Source: a bacterium (lineage in GTDB: Bacteria > Patescibacteriota > 4484-211 > GCA-002791395). From it: 46,031 bases of DNA. Below are positions 15,727 to 24,156 of the stretch, in pieces. Location: contig JALWZS010000038.1 of NCBI GenBank assembly GCA_027002475.1, positions 1-46,031 on the forward strand. The letters run 5' to 3'. The position numbers and the translations under genes are program-made. Position 1 is the stretch's first letter, and each line of letters begins with the position of its first letter. The notes under the pieces are model-generated. The model worked only from the letters and a program-made list of their open reading frames with translations, had not been told where the DNA came from and did not search any database.

Positions 15727-17993
15727 TTCGCAATACTAATACTTTTAGCATCCTTGTTGGGTAGCTTCTGGTAAATCTCCTCGGTGATAAACGGCATAAA
15801 TGGATGCAAGAGCTTTAATGCTTCTCGCCAAGTAAAAACTAAGGTCCATAACGCCTTTTTAGCACTCTCGCCAGGGGTGTCGGTAAATAGCCGTTCCTTT
15901 ACCGCTTCTATGTACCAACTAGCAAAATCGTCCCAAATAAAGTTGTATAAGGCATCTAGTGCCCGTGCGAATTGAAACTTGTCGTGGTTTTCTTTGTCAT
16001 TGTCAAAATCAAGCACCTTTGTTACCTGAGTAATTGTAGCGTTAAGTCTGTTTAGAATTGTTTTATCGTCTTCTTCTAATACGTCCCACATTTCTGCTTG
16101 AGTGGTTTCATAATCGACGTTTAGGTCATTCAGATGTGTTGTTTGCCCAAAGATAAATCGGCTAATATTCCAGATTTTTGTAACAAAGTTTCTACCTCCT
16201 ATCATCTTTTCTTCGCCAAGTGGAATATCAGAAGCTGGTGCGACCCCAAACATCAATGCAAATCTTAAGGCGTCTGCACCATACTTTTCGACGAGATCCA
16301 TTGGATTAACAACATTCCCTTTGCTCTTGCTCATTTTTTGTCCTCTAGCGTCAACAACACGAGAATGCAGATGTATCCATTTAAAGGGGACTTCTCCAGT
16401 TCTATAAATTCCAAGCATTAGCATGCGCATAATCCAAAAGGCTAAAATGTCCCACATTGTGTCAAGCAATGTGGTTGGATAAAAGTATTTAAAGTCTTTA
16501 CTGTCTGGAAAGCCTAAGGTTGTTAGAGGCCATTGTCCTGAGCTAAACCAAGTATCAAACGTATCTGTTTCTTGCAAAACAAACTTGCTCGGGGCGTCTT
16601 TCGGATCTAAGTAAAAAGGTGTATTTACTGGAGCGATAAGGCTTTGTAGACCATTTTTAATCTCATCAAACTCGTATTTATCGTTTATGTCTTTGTAGAC
16701 ACCTGTTATGCGGTTTCCTTCTTTGTCTAGGAATGTAACCTCAATATCAGGACTTTCTGTCAGGTCGTACCAAGCAGGAATTTGTGGACCCCAAACAATT
16801 TGGCGACTAATGTTCCAATCTGGGGCAGTTTCTAACCAGCGTCTTAAGTCTCGCTCAAACCGCTCTGGAAATACGCTGACTCTTTTTTCGTCAAGAGCCT
16901 TAATAACGTTTTCAACTAGTGGTTTTACCTTTACATACCACTGCGGCACTAAAAGTGGTTCTATAACAGATTTGCACTTGTAGCATGTACCAACTGCGTG
17001 ATGAAGGTCTTCAACTTTAATTAACTTACCTGCTTCTTTTAACTTTTCTACGGTAATCTCGCGGGCTTTTTTAACGTTTAGTCCTTCGATGTACTCTGGA
17101 ACATTAACCATTCTCCCAAAGCGATTGATCACCGAGATTCGCTCTAATCCGTGCTTTTTGCCAATTTCAAAGTCTGTTTGGTCGTGCCCTGGGGTAATCT
17201 TTAATGCTCCTGTTCCAAAATCAATTTCGACGAGTCCGTCACCGATTACTGGGATTTCTTTATTGATCAAAGGCACCTTGACTGTTTTACCGATTTTGTC
17301 TTTATGCCTTGGGTCGTTTGGGTTAACTGCTACTGCAACGTCTGCAAATATGGTTTCAGGTCTTGTTGTTGCAATTTCGATGCCGTCGTAATCGAGATAA
17401 TAAAGGTGATCATCGCGTTCTGCGTGGTTGATCTCTAGATTGCTAAAACCAGTTCCGCACCTTGTGCAATAATTAACTAGTCTCTCGTCACGGTAAATTA
17501 AGCCGTCCTCGTGTAATTTCTTAAATGTAGAATAAACGATTTCTAAAATCTCTGGATTTAGCGTGTATTTTTCTCTTGACCAGTCCAAGCTAAACCCAAG
17601 TCTTCTAAGTTGATCTGTTGCGACCCCTCGGTTTTCTTCAACAAAATCGTGTACAAGTTTGTAAAGCGACTCTCTGTCGTAATCGAATCTTGACTTGCCT
17701 TCTTTTTTTAATTTTTTCTCTAAAACAAACTGGGTTTCGATTCCAGCGTGATCGGTTCCTGGCAAGAAAAGAGTAGGGCGCCCTTGCATTCTGTAAAAAC
17801 GAGAAAGAATGTCTTCAACAACGTATAGGGCGTGTCCTGCATGCAAAGGGGCATTGGCGTTTGGTGGTGGTAAAAGGATTGTAAAAGGTTTTTTATCGGG
17901 ATCTATTTTGGCTTTAAAAAAGCCTTCTTCTTCCCACCACTTACTAAGACTCTGTTCATATTCACTAAAGTTGGGTCGCTTTGGCAGCTCCAT
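15696..17993 (-). CDS. valS: Valyl-tRNA synthetase
   Basis: A 765-residue class I synthetase that charges tRNA-Val. The HIGH motif reads HAGH (residues 51-54) after LPPPNANAPL. The CP1 editing domain shows IATTRPETIFADVAVAVNP and GTGALKITPGHDQTDFE. KMSKS is intact (RGQKMSKSKGNVVNP, near residue 550). A zinc-type CTRCG and CYKCK pair is also present. The anticodon-binding domain ends at FITEEIYQKLPNKDAKSISI, and the C-terminal coiled-coil tRNA-binding arm of longer ValRS (about 950 residues in E. coli) is absent. The IATTRPET context supports Val rather than Ile or Leu. TACAAT lies nine bases before the ATG. Confidence 0.95.
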   Translation of the reverse strand: MELPKRPNFSEYEQSLSKWWEEEGFFKAKIDPDKKPFTILLPPPNANAPLHAGHALYVVEDILSRFYRMQGRPTLFLPGTDHAGIETQFVLEKKLKKEGKSRFDYDRESLYKLVHDFVEENRGVATDQLRRLGFSLDWSREKYTLNPEILEIVYSTFKKLHEDGLIYRDERLVNYCTRCGTGFSNLEINHAERDDHLYYLDYDGIEIATTRPETIFADVAVAVNPNDPRHKDKIGKTVKVPLINKEIPVIGDGLVEIDFGTGALKITPGHDQTDFEIGKKHGLERISVINRFGRMVNVPEYIEGLNVKKAREITVEKLKEAGKLIKVEDLHHAVGTCYKCKSVIEPLLVPQWYVKVKPLVENVIKALDEKRVSVFPERFERDLRRWLETAPDWNISRQIVWGPQIPAWYDLTESPDIEVTFLDKEGNRITGVYKDINDKYEFDEIKNGLQSLIAPVNTPFYLDPKDAPSKFVLQETDTFDTWFSSGQWPLTTLGFPDSKDFKYFYPTTLLDTMWDILAFWIMRMLMLGIYRTGEVPFKWIHLHSRVVDARGQKMSKSKGNVVNPMDLVEKYGADALRFALMFGVAPASDIPLGEEKMIGGRNFVTKIWNISRFIFGQTTHLNDLNVDYETTQAEMWDVLEEDDKTILNRLNATITQVTKVLDFDNDKENHDKFQFARALDALYNFIWDDFASWYIEAVKERLFTDTPGESAKKALWTLVFTWREALKLLHPFMPFITEEIYQKLPNKDAKSISIAKWPQSLKTTK

Positions 17994-18021
17994 ATGAAAG
18001 CTATTGTAGCATTTTGGATTA

Positions 18022-18050
18022 TTGATTTGTTTAGGCTTTAAGGATAGTAT
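18022..18050 (+). promoter_or_regulatory. Promoter of the 18057 gene, leaderless geometry
   Basis: TTGATT (18022-18027), a 17-base spacer and TAGTAT (18045-18050) are followed by six bases and the ATG at 18057. The start point would coincide with the start codon. Confidence 0.65.
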
Positions 18051-18056
18051 TTTGTT

Positions 18057-19103
18057 ATGGCCTTAAGAGGAGACGCTCTTGGTGGGCGACCTGAAGTGAC
18101 AGCCGTTACTTCGGAGGTGTTGACAAAAGAATCTTTTCAGGCTCGACTTGACAAGCTCCAAAGACAAGTCGATGAGCTAAAGCGTTTGTTGTCTGCCAAT
18201 GAAGGTAAAGAGGTTTTGGTAGAAGGACTTGTAGCAGCAGTAGAATCATTGGCTGCTGATATAGATATTTACACCCTAGAAGAGCTTGACACAGCTATTG
18301 AGCTCGTTGAGTTAATGGTGCAATGGGCTTTAAAAACTGCCGAGAGTATCAAACAAGCTCAGGCGCTAGCGAATGCTCTTCCGCAAGAAGATCCTCATCG
18401 TGCTGAATTGTTAAGTAGTGCTGAAAAAACGCAACAAGCATTGGTTGCATGTGCAAGGGAAGAGGATGATAGGGCGCGACTTGATTTATGGAACCATGGT
18501 GTAGTGCCAAGTGTTGAGGGCATGAATGGCGCCCTTATGCCTATTAAGGCGGATCTTTTGAGTCGAGAGATAAAACATTGTGCAGTAACCGACTCTGCCT
18601 ACGATAAGCATATATATGCTCAATTACTGCATAAAATAACAAGTGGTGGTTTTTCTGATGAGGTTAGGCATAAGCTTATTCGCGAGCTTGATGAAAAGTT
18701 CCCCCAGTATGCCCACCACAACTTGGAGGGATTGAAGCAACAGAAAAATGAAGAAGGGCATTCGTCGTCGGGGTATGAGGGAGAAAGCAGAGATGCCTTG
18801 CCCCAAGTAGAGAGGAGTAGTTGGGCTCTAATTGAGATGTTGATAAATGCGTTTCCGGATGGGGATTTACGAAGGGTTTCGGTTGCATCTAGGGATAGGC
18901 TACTTGCCAATCTGAAAAACGCTGAAAAAGCAGGAAGCGACGAAGCTCGTGATTACTTTATGCGTGAAGCGGCTCGAGCGCTTGGTGACCTCCGCGCGGT
19001 TGTTGGAGACTGGATTGATAAGGTGGGGGATGGAAATAAGCAACTCGCTGCAAGATCAATGATGGAAGAATTAACTTTAGTAGTAGATAGAGCCTATGGA
19101 TAG
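18057..19103 (+). CDS. Hypothetical helical protein
   Basis: I do not recognise this 348-residue protein. It is soluble and almost wholly helical by composition. An N-terminal coiled-coil segment is visible (QARLDKLQRQVDELKRLL, about residues 29-48), followed by an Ala/Leu/Glu-rich region and a less regular stretch near residues 225-245. No signal peptide, TM helix or known catalytic motif is seen. It has its own promoter and faces an unknown minus-strand gene (19110-20294) with only six bases between stops. Codon use and composition match the neighbours, so it looks like a real gene. Confidence 0.7.
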   Translation: MALRGDALGGRPEVTAVTSEVLTKESFQARLDKLQRQVDELKRLLSANEGKEVLVEGLVAAVESLAADIDIYTLEELDTAIELVELMVQWALKTAESIKQAQALANALPQEDPHRAELLSSAEKTQQALVACAREEDDRARLDLWNHGVVPSVEGMNGALMPIKADLLSREIKHCAVTDSAYDKHIYAQLLHKITSGGFSDEVRHKLIRELDEKFPQYAHHNLEGLKQQKNEEGHSSSGYEGESRDALPQVERSSWALIEMLINAFPDGDLRRVSVASRDRLLANLKNAEKAGSDEARDYFMREAARALGDLRAVVGDWIDKVGDGNKQLAARSMMEELTLVVDRAYG

Positions 19104-19109
19104 CTGTAG

Positions 19110-20294
19110 TTATGTTTCATTTGGAGATAAGCCTAGCTCCTGAAGTATGTCGAGCCCGAGTTGTATTTGCGTAAAGACTCTTTCGAGTTCGAAGTACAAA
19201 ACGTCTTTTAACTCGTCGCGTTGTATGTCTGAAAGTTGCTGTTGATTGTCGCAATAGTTGCGAATTGCTTCTTCTAGGTAACGTTGCTGCCGGAAATCAG
19301 CATAAAGTTTCCCGTCGGTGGGACTTCTAAAGTATGTTTGAGTAAAATCTGTTGGCCAGTAGTCGCTTAGTATACTCTTTAGATCTCGGGACACGTTGAA
19401 GTCAAATGCAACTAGGCGATCGTCCTCGGTGATTAAGAAGTTTTTTGGGTATGGTTTTGGTTCCGTAGAGCTAGTTCTTGGTACGACCTCTAGTCCTTGC
19501 TCACCACCTATGAGCACGTCGATGGAGAAGCCTTCATTAGCAAGTTTTAATAATCCTCGCGCCGTTTTTTCGAGTGACTTTCGTCCCTCTGACGATTTGT
19601 AAAGCTCTTCGATTCGCTCTTCTGCAGCTTTTTGGGAGCCTGTAGGTACTCCACCTGGATCTTCCCAAATTTCTGCATACATTGGTGTAGAGTAAAAAGC
19701 TTCACCGAGCTCTTCTTTGGCGGCCTCGTTATCGCCTGACAACTCCTGTATCTTATCGTATGTTTCTCGGTTGTAGCCGTTGATAACGATACTGCCGATG
19801 TAGTTGGTTGTCTCTATACCTGCCTTTGCTAGGCGATGTTTGGTCTCGAGGTGTTCTTTGCGTCTAGCGGTTAAGTCGGGGGTATTAAGCGTTAGGTCTG
19901 GGCGTGCGTTAAGTACTTGGTTGTAATACGTCCATCGCGATAATGGCTTTTCGTCTTGTGGTCTTTTAAACATGCGTTCTACCTTAACAACATATCCGTG
20001 TCTGTCGTTGGGGCTTCGGGGGCGAATAAAGTAAGTCCGATTCATAAGCCCTACTCTTGAGTCTACGAAATGGAAGGACTCAGAAGTGAGTACGACGTTG
20101 CGGATCGACTTGAGGTCAGGGATTATTTCATTCACCTCTAACCGAGTAAGACCCTCTTGTTCTCTGGGGAACAAGAAGGTCTCTGGTGTTTCAAGGAGTG
20201 GTTCTTGTGCGCTTTTTTCACGACGAGTCTCGGGCGGACCGATAGACCTAGAAAACGGAATCGTTGTAGTTACTCTTCTTTTTCTCCTAAACAT
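19110..20294 (-). CDS. Hypothetical protein with protein-kinase-like features
   Basis: A 394-residue soluble protein that I cannot place in a named family. Several segments fit the protein-kinase-like (PKL) fold: YVVKVERM could be the beta-3 strand with its Lys, MYAEIWEDPGG the hinge, TARGLLKLANEGFSIDVLIG the catalytic-loop helix, and PKNFLITEDDRLVAFDFN the loop Asn with the metal-binding Asp of a DFG-like motif. The order and spacing resemble aminoglycoside-phosphotransferase-like kinases. The classic HxD catalytic Asp is not clear; FSID may be its place. It lies 15 bases after tsaC and is probably cotranscribed with it. Confidence 0.6.
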   Translation of the reverse strand: MFRRKRRVTTTIPFSRSIGPPETRREKSAQEPLLETPETFLFPREQEGLTRLEVNEIIPDLKSIRNVVLTSESFHFVDSRVGLMNRTYFIRPRSPNDRHGYVVKVERMFKRPQDEKPLSRWTYYNQVLNARPDLTLNTPDLTARRKEHLETKHRLAKAGIETTNYIGSIVINGYNRETYDKIQELSGDNEAAKEELGEAFYSTPMYAEIWEDPGGVPTGSQKAAEERIEELYKSSEGRKSLEKTARGLLKLANEGFSIDVLIGGEQGLEVVPRTSSTEPKPYPKNFLITEDDRLVAFDFNVSRDLKSILSDYWPTDFTQTYFRSPTDGKLYADFRQQRYLEEAIRNYCDNQQQLSDIQRDELKDVLYFELERVFTQIQLGLDILQELGLSPNET

Positions 20295-20309
20295 AGTTGG
20301 CTGTTCTAA

Positions 20310-20900
20310 CTAAATAGCAATTGCGCCAGTTCGCAAAATTTTAGGTTTTGTCCTGGTGCAATCAACTATTGTGCTGGGTGGGGTTTGGGGAAGCTCGCCA
20401 ACGTCAATCACAAGGTCGATATCTCCCTCGTCAAATTGCTCTAGAGCTTCTTCTACTGAGTAAGGTGTTTTACCGCCGCTCGGGTTTGCTGACGTGCTTG
20501 TGTACGGTCTTGGGTAGGCGTTAGATATCGCTTTTGTTACTTCATGTGAATCTTGGCGTAAGGCTATTGTCTCTTGCCCTGCTGTGACTACGTCCAAAAT
20601 AGAATCTTTTTTATTTAGCACAATCGTTAGTGGACCTGGCCAATACTTTTTCATAAGTTCTTTTGCGGTTTTGTTTACATGAGCGTACTTCTTGGCGTCC
20701 TCGATGTCTTTTACTAAAACGATGTATGGCTTGTCGTGGCGATTACAAATGTTGTTTAGTCTTTTTATTGCATCCTCATTAAAAGCGTCAACCGCTAGCC
20801 CGTAACTAGTACTTGTTGGATGTAAAACAATTCCACCGGTATCAAGCGTCTCGTATGCAAGCTGTAGCCAGTTGGGATCATCTAAAGTAACCTTAAGCAT
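20310..20900 (-). CDS. tsaC: Threonylcarbamoyl-AMP synthase (TsaC/YrdC/Sua5)
   Basis: TsaC makes threonylcarbamoyl-AMP from Thr, bicarbonate and ATP, the first step of tRNA t6A37 formation. The 196-residue single-domain form lacks the Sua5 C-terminal domain. Family marks are GGIVLHPTSTSYGLAVDAFN, DKPYIVLV, YWPGPLTIVL, TIALRQDSH and TSANPSGGKTPYS. The partner tsaD lies 1.7 kb upstream on the same strand, with one unknown gene between. TATAAT lies eight bases before the ATG. Confidence 0.94.
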   Translation of the reverse strand: MLKVTLDDPNWLQLAYETLDTGGIVLHPTSTSYGLAVDAFNEDAIKRLNNICNRHDKPYIVLVKDIEDAKKYAHVNKTAKELMKKYWPGPLTIVLNKKDSILDVVTAGQETIALRQDSHEVTKAISNAYPRPYTSTSANPSGGKTPYSVEEALEQFDEGDIDLVIDVGELPQTPPSTIVDCTRTKPKILRTGAIAI

Positions 20901-20951
20901 TGGTAAAAATTATAACCTATGACCTTCACTCCCTGTGTAGTGTTTATTTAA

Positions 20952-22619
20952 TTACTCCTTTCTTGTGCGTTCCATTTGGCGCAGGAGTCTAAATGCATCT
21001 AAAGGGGTTTTATCGGTGTCTGGTCCAAGGTCTTGTATACGCTTTTTCCATAAATCACGGAATATTACCCACGCCTCGCTAGCAGATATGTCCTCAATGT
21101 CAGGGTATTTTTCTTTAAACCGCTGCAATAAAATATTTCGCACTTCATCAGAGATTTCCTCTTTTGTTGCTAGCCTCCAAAAACCTATCCAGTCTTCAGG
21201 AGTTTTAAATGGTTGGTTCAGTTGTAGGATTGGATACTCAAGCCTTACTATGACATCTTCTTTATGTGGGCCCCCTGAGTAACTGTATTTACCGATCGCT
21301 AGTTCGCCGTTATCCTTTAAGTATAAAACTTTGTCGCCGTCGCTTGGGATAAACTTACGTTCTCTTAACTTGGCAGATTCAGAAACTCTCATCGCGATCT
21401 TTAGCCACTGAGATATTGGACTAAATCTAAAGAGTTCTATTATCTCGTCTTTTGCCCAGCCATTAACGGAAAGAATCTTATACGCGTCAACGGCTTGTTG
21501 GGCAAGGGTGCTACTTCGTTCTATAAAGCGTTCTCTTGGCGTCGTTTCTGTTCCATTTGGAGTATGAGGCACTATATCTTTTATGTGTGTCCAATACCGG
21601 TATGCATTGCCAGCCAGTTGCGACTCGATGTCTTGTAAATAGTCGTATCTTGTGCGAAACAAAGATGGCAGTTGGTCTACAGAAATAATGTTGGCAGTGA
21701 CATCTTCTAATCGAGATATTACCTCTGAGGCTACCTCTGGGGCGATGAACCTACTATGGTACGCGAGTAACAACTCTGTAGCTGCGGTAGTATTTAGTTG
21801 AGAGCTTCTGGCTTTAGCTAAATAGTGATTGATTCGTTCAAGACTTTTGTTCTGGAACTCCGATTGGATACGAGTCGTTACTACGTGTTGCTCTTCGTGT
21901 TTTAGTATCGTTTGCCATTTGGAGGTATCTTTACCGAATCGTTGTTCTAAGCCGCTAATATTAAGAAGTATTAGTTGTATATGATTAGGAAACACTCCTT
22001 GGATTGCTTGTCCGAGCTCTCTTGTTGTGCTGACGGACTGGTTGTTGTCTTGTTGGTCGTGAACGATGTCCCTCGGTTCCGCTAGACCCTCGTAGTCACG
22101 GGGGCGTTCACATAAGACTACGACTGCGAACGGGCTGTTGATAGATTGGTCTATGTGTAACTTTGCCGATACTTGTTGGCGGTATGATTCGTCATACCCT
22201 CGAAGTAACACATCTGTTACCTTACGAGCGATAGCGGTTTCTCCTAATTGTTTTATCTGTTCAGTTTGAGTTACTAAATGTTGCAATGACTTAACAATGC
22301 CTGACAGAAACTCCGCAAAATCACTTGCGAATTCTTCTGGACTATGTTCTTGCGAAGATACTTCGGTAATAAATGCGCTTGTCTCGTCGCTAGATTTACC
22401 GCTGCGAACCATTTCAACAACTTTTGATATGGCTTTAATCCTTGCTTTTAATTCCTGTGAGTATTCTTGTTTTAGCTCGTTAACATCTAAGCCCTCGCAG
22501 ATCAATGCTTTAGGGGCATCTGCATGAATCTCTTCTGCGTGGGGGACGCTTGCGGCTTCTGCTCCCCCTTGTATCTTAGCTTTGAATCCATGCCTGTAAT
22601 CGACGTCAATACGTGCCAT
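20952..22619 (-). CDS. Hypothetical protein with an HExxH motif
   Basis: A 555-residue soluble protein that I do not recognise. The N-terminal 160 residues are mostly helical. A segment AVVVLCERP and an alpha/beta stretch NHIQLILLNISGLEQ precede ILKHEEQHVVTTRIQ, where HEEQH (residues 241-245) matches the HExxH zinc-protease motif and lies in a predicted helix. A third metal ligand is not obvious. A beta-rich segment (KVLYLKDNGELAIGKYSYSG) and a helical C-terminus follow. No signal peptide is seen. It lies between tsaD and tsaC on the same strand, 15 bases after tsaD's stop. A metallopeptidase role is possible but unproven. Confidence 0.65.
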   Translation of the reverse strand: MARIDVDYRHGFKAKIQGGAEAASVPHAEEIHADAPKALICEGLDVNELKQEYSQELKARIKAISKVVEMVRSGKSSDETSAFITEVSSQEHSPEEFASDFAEFLSGIVKSLQHLVTQTEQIKQLGETAIARKVTDVLLRGYDESYRQQVSAKLHIDQSINSPFAVVVLCERPRDYEGLAEPRDIVHDQQDNNQSVSTTRELGQAIQGVFPNHIQLILLNISGLEQRFGKDTSKWQTILKHEEQHVVTTRIQSEFQNKSLERINHYLAKARSSQLNTTAATELLLAYHSRFIAPEVASEVISRLEDVTANIISVDQLPSLFRTRYDYLQDIESQLAGNAYRYWTHIKDIVPHTPNGTETTPRERFIERSSTLAQQAVDAYKILSVNGWAKDEIIELFRFSPISQWLKIAMRVSESAKLRERKFIPSDGDKVLYLKDNGELAIGKYSYSGGPHKEDVIVRLEYPILQLNQPFKTPEDWIGFWRLATKEEISDEVRNILLQRFKEKYPDIEDISASEAWVIFRDLWKKRIQDLGPDTDKTPLDAFRLLRQMERTRKE

Positions 22620-22633
22620 ATATATAGATTAAA

Positions 22634-24055
22634 CTATTGCCAGGATTCTTCAACCTTTAAATTCGGGTTGGGTTGGAGGTTTAGTAGTTTTCCTAGCTGA
22701 TTTTTATTGTTTGGGTCTAAGTATTTTTCTTGATTAAAGTACGCTGCAGCTGCAATATATGTGGCGTTGTCGGTTGCTAACGAGAGTGGAGGGATGTGAA
22801 GGGATGGGCGTTGAAGAGTTGAAGAGTTAGAGAGTTGCGAGTTGGATTGCCGCGCCATTTCGTGGCTCGCAATGACGTGGGGGCGCTGTACTCCTTCGCT
22901 TTTTGCAATGACATTGGGGTCTTGAGTGTCATCGCGAGGAGCAAAGCGACGTGGCGATCTTTTGCCATCTTGGATTGCTTCTCCTGCCGCTAACTGGCTC
23001 GCAATGACGCGGGCGTGTTCGCTCAGTGCTTGTTTAAACATTTCTTTTAGCCTTTGATTTGCTGCAACTCCGCCTGTAACTAGAATAGACTTAGCGTTAT
23101 ATTCGGTGGCAGCTTTTAGTGTTTTTTTAACTAGCACCTCAAATGCTGCTTGTTGAAACGAAGCGCTGATGTCGGATATTAGCTTCTTGCTTAAGCGACC
23201 AGATTGCCGCGCCACTTTGTGGCTCGCAATGACGTTGGGGTCTTGGGTGTCATCGCGAGGAGCAAAGCGACGCGGCGATCTTTTGTCGTCTTGGATTGTC
23301 CCTCCTGCCGTTGGCAAGCTCGCAATGACGCTGTCGCTCTCGCTAACTCGTAACTCGTAACTCTTTAACTCTTTAACTTTGTATAGCACCGCTGTTTTTA
23401 GTCCGCTAAAGCTAAAATCAAAGTTGGGTGTGTTAATCATTGGGCGGGGGAAGTCGAACGCATTGGGATTTCCCTCTCTTGCTAGTTTTTCTATAATTGG
23501 TCCACCCGGGTACTCTAATCCTAAAATCCGAGCAACTTTATCAAAGGCTTCACCAACGGCGTCGTCTTTTGTTTGCCCAATCTTTTGAATTTGACCGTGT
23601 CCTTTCATTAAGACAAGGTCAGTATGTCCACCAGAAGCAATGAGTGCGATTAGCGGAAAGTCAGGGGCTTTTTCGCTTTTATCTAACCAAGCTGAGTATA
23701 TGTGTCCGACTAGATGATTAGTTGGGATTAGAGGCTTTTCCCAAATATAGCTTAAGGTTTTTGCGGTTTCTACTCCAATGAGCAAACTTCCCATAAGTCC
23801 AGGACCTATTGTTACCGCAATTGCATCAATATCATCTTGTGTTAGATCGCTTTTTTTAAAGACATCTTTTAGTACTGGAATCATAAATTCAACCTGTTTT
23901 CTTGCAGCTACTTCTGGAACAATCCCGCCGTATTTTTTTTGAATATCAAGACTTGTTGCAACACTGCTTGAAAGAATCTTTACACCGTTTTTAACGATCG
24001 CTGCAGCAGTTTCATCACAACTTGTCTCAATTGCAAGGATTGTTTTAAATCTCAT
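22634..24055 (-). CDS. tsaD: tRNA t6A transferase TsaD with two in-frame repeat insertions
   Basis: TsaD (Kae1/Gcp) transfers threonylcarbamoyl to A37 of ANN-decoding tRNAs. The core is intact: AIETSCDETAAAIV, the metal-binding histidines in NHLVGHIYS, ASGGHTDLVLM, FSFSGLKTAVLY, VTGGVAANQRLKEM, and ATDNATYIAAAAY with its Asp ligand. The protein is 473 residues against about 340 usual. Two extra segments, near residues 230-290 and 345-410, are encoded by related repeats and contain shared peptides such as RSPRRFAPRDDTQDPNVIA. Both fall in loops between conserved blocks, so the enzyme is probably active. TACAAT lies twelve bases before the ATG. Confidence 0.94.
   Translation of the reverse strand: MRFKTILAIETSCDETAAAIVKNGVKILSSSVATSLDIQKKYGGIVPEVAARKQVEFMIPVLKDVFKKSDLTQDDIDAIAVTIGPGLMGSLLIGVETAKTLSYIWEKPLIPTNHLVGHIYSAWLDKSEKAPDFPLIALIASGGHTDLVLMKGHGQIQKIGQTKDDAVGEAFDKVARILGLEYPGGPIIEKLAREGNPNAFDFPRPMINTPNFDFSFSGLKTAVLYKVKELKSYELRVSESDSVIASLPTAGGTIQDDKRSPRRFAPRDDTQDPNVIASHKVARQSGRLSKKLISDISASFQQAAFEVLVKKTLKAATEYNAKSILVTGGVAANQRLKEMFKQALSEHARVIASQLAAGEAIQDGKRSPRRFAPRDDTQDPNVIAKSEGVQRPHVIASHEMARQSNSQLSNSSTLQRPSLHIPPLSLATDNATYIAAAAYFNQEKYLDPNNKNQLGKLLNLQPNPNLKVEESWQ
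22845..23009 (-). repeat. In-frame repeat element A in tsaD
   Basis: This element shares its start (gattgccgcgcca), its middle (tcatcgcgaggagcaaagcg) and its end (ctcgcaatgacg) with element B. It is 36 bases longer because of an extra subunit ending in gcaatgac, which keeps the reading frame. It is flanked on the left by a run of gttgaagagtt/gagagttgcgagtt words (22810-22844). Confidence 0.85.
23202..23330 (-). repeat. In-frame repeat element B in tsaD
   Basis: About 129 bases, with roughly 85-90% identity to element A over the aligned parts. It contains the gattgccgcgcca block, the catcgcgaggagcaaagcg block and a terminal cgcaatgacg. It is followed on the right by tandem words of the type taactcgtaactc/tttaactc (23342-23378). 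It has no stop codon in the tsaD frame. Confidence 0.85.
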
Positions 24056-24144
24056 ATTAATGATGCGATTGTATCTTATGTGTAAGCATTGAAACAGATG
24101 GAGGCGCTTTGGTTATACTCAACAAGCGTTGGTAGTGTTGTTGA

Positions 24145-24150
24145 TATACT
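24145..24150 (+). promoter_or_regulatory. -10 box six bases before a GTG start
   Basis: TATACT is followed by six bases and GTG at 24157. This geometry supports both the GTG start and a leaderless message. Confidence 0.6.
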
Positions 24151-24156
24151 GAGTTA

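Noticed and set aside
17730-17770. A second tRNA suggested by a ggtttcgattcc-like T arm
   Set aside because: It lies inside valS coding sequence and no acceptor or anticodon stem can be formed.
22845-23330. A CRISPR array or a frameshifted pseudogene in tsaD
   Set aside because: There are only two imperfect compound copies 190 bases apart with coding sequence between them, the frame is kept throughout, and all TsaD motifs are intact.
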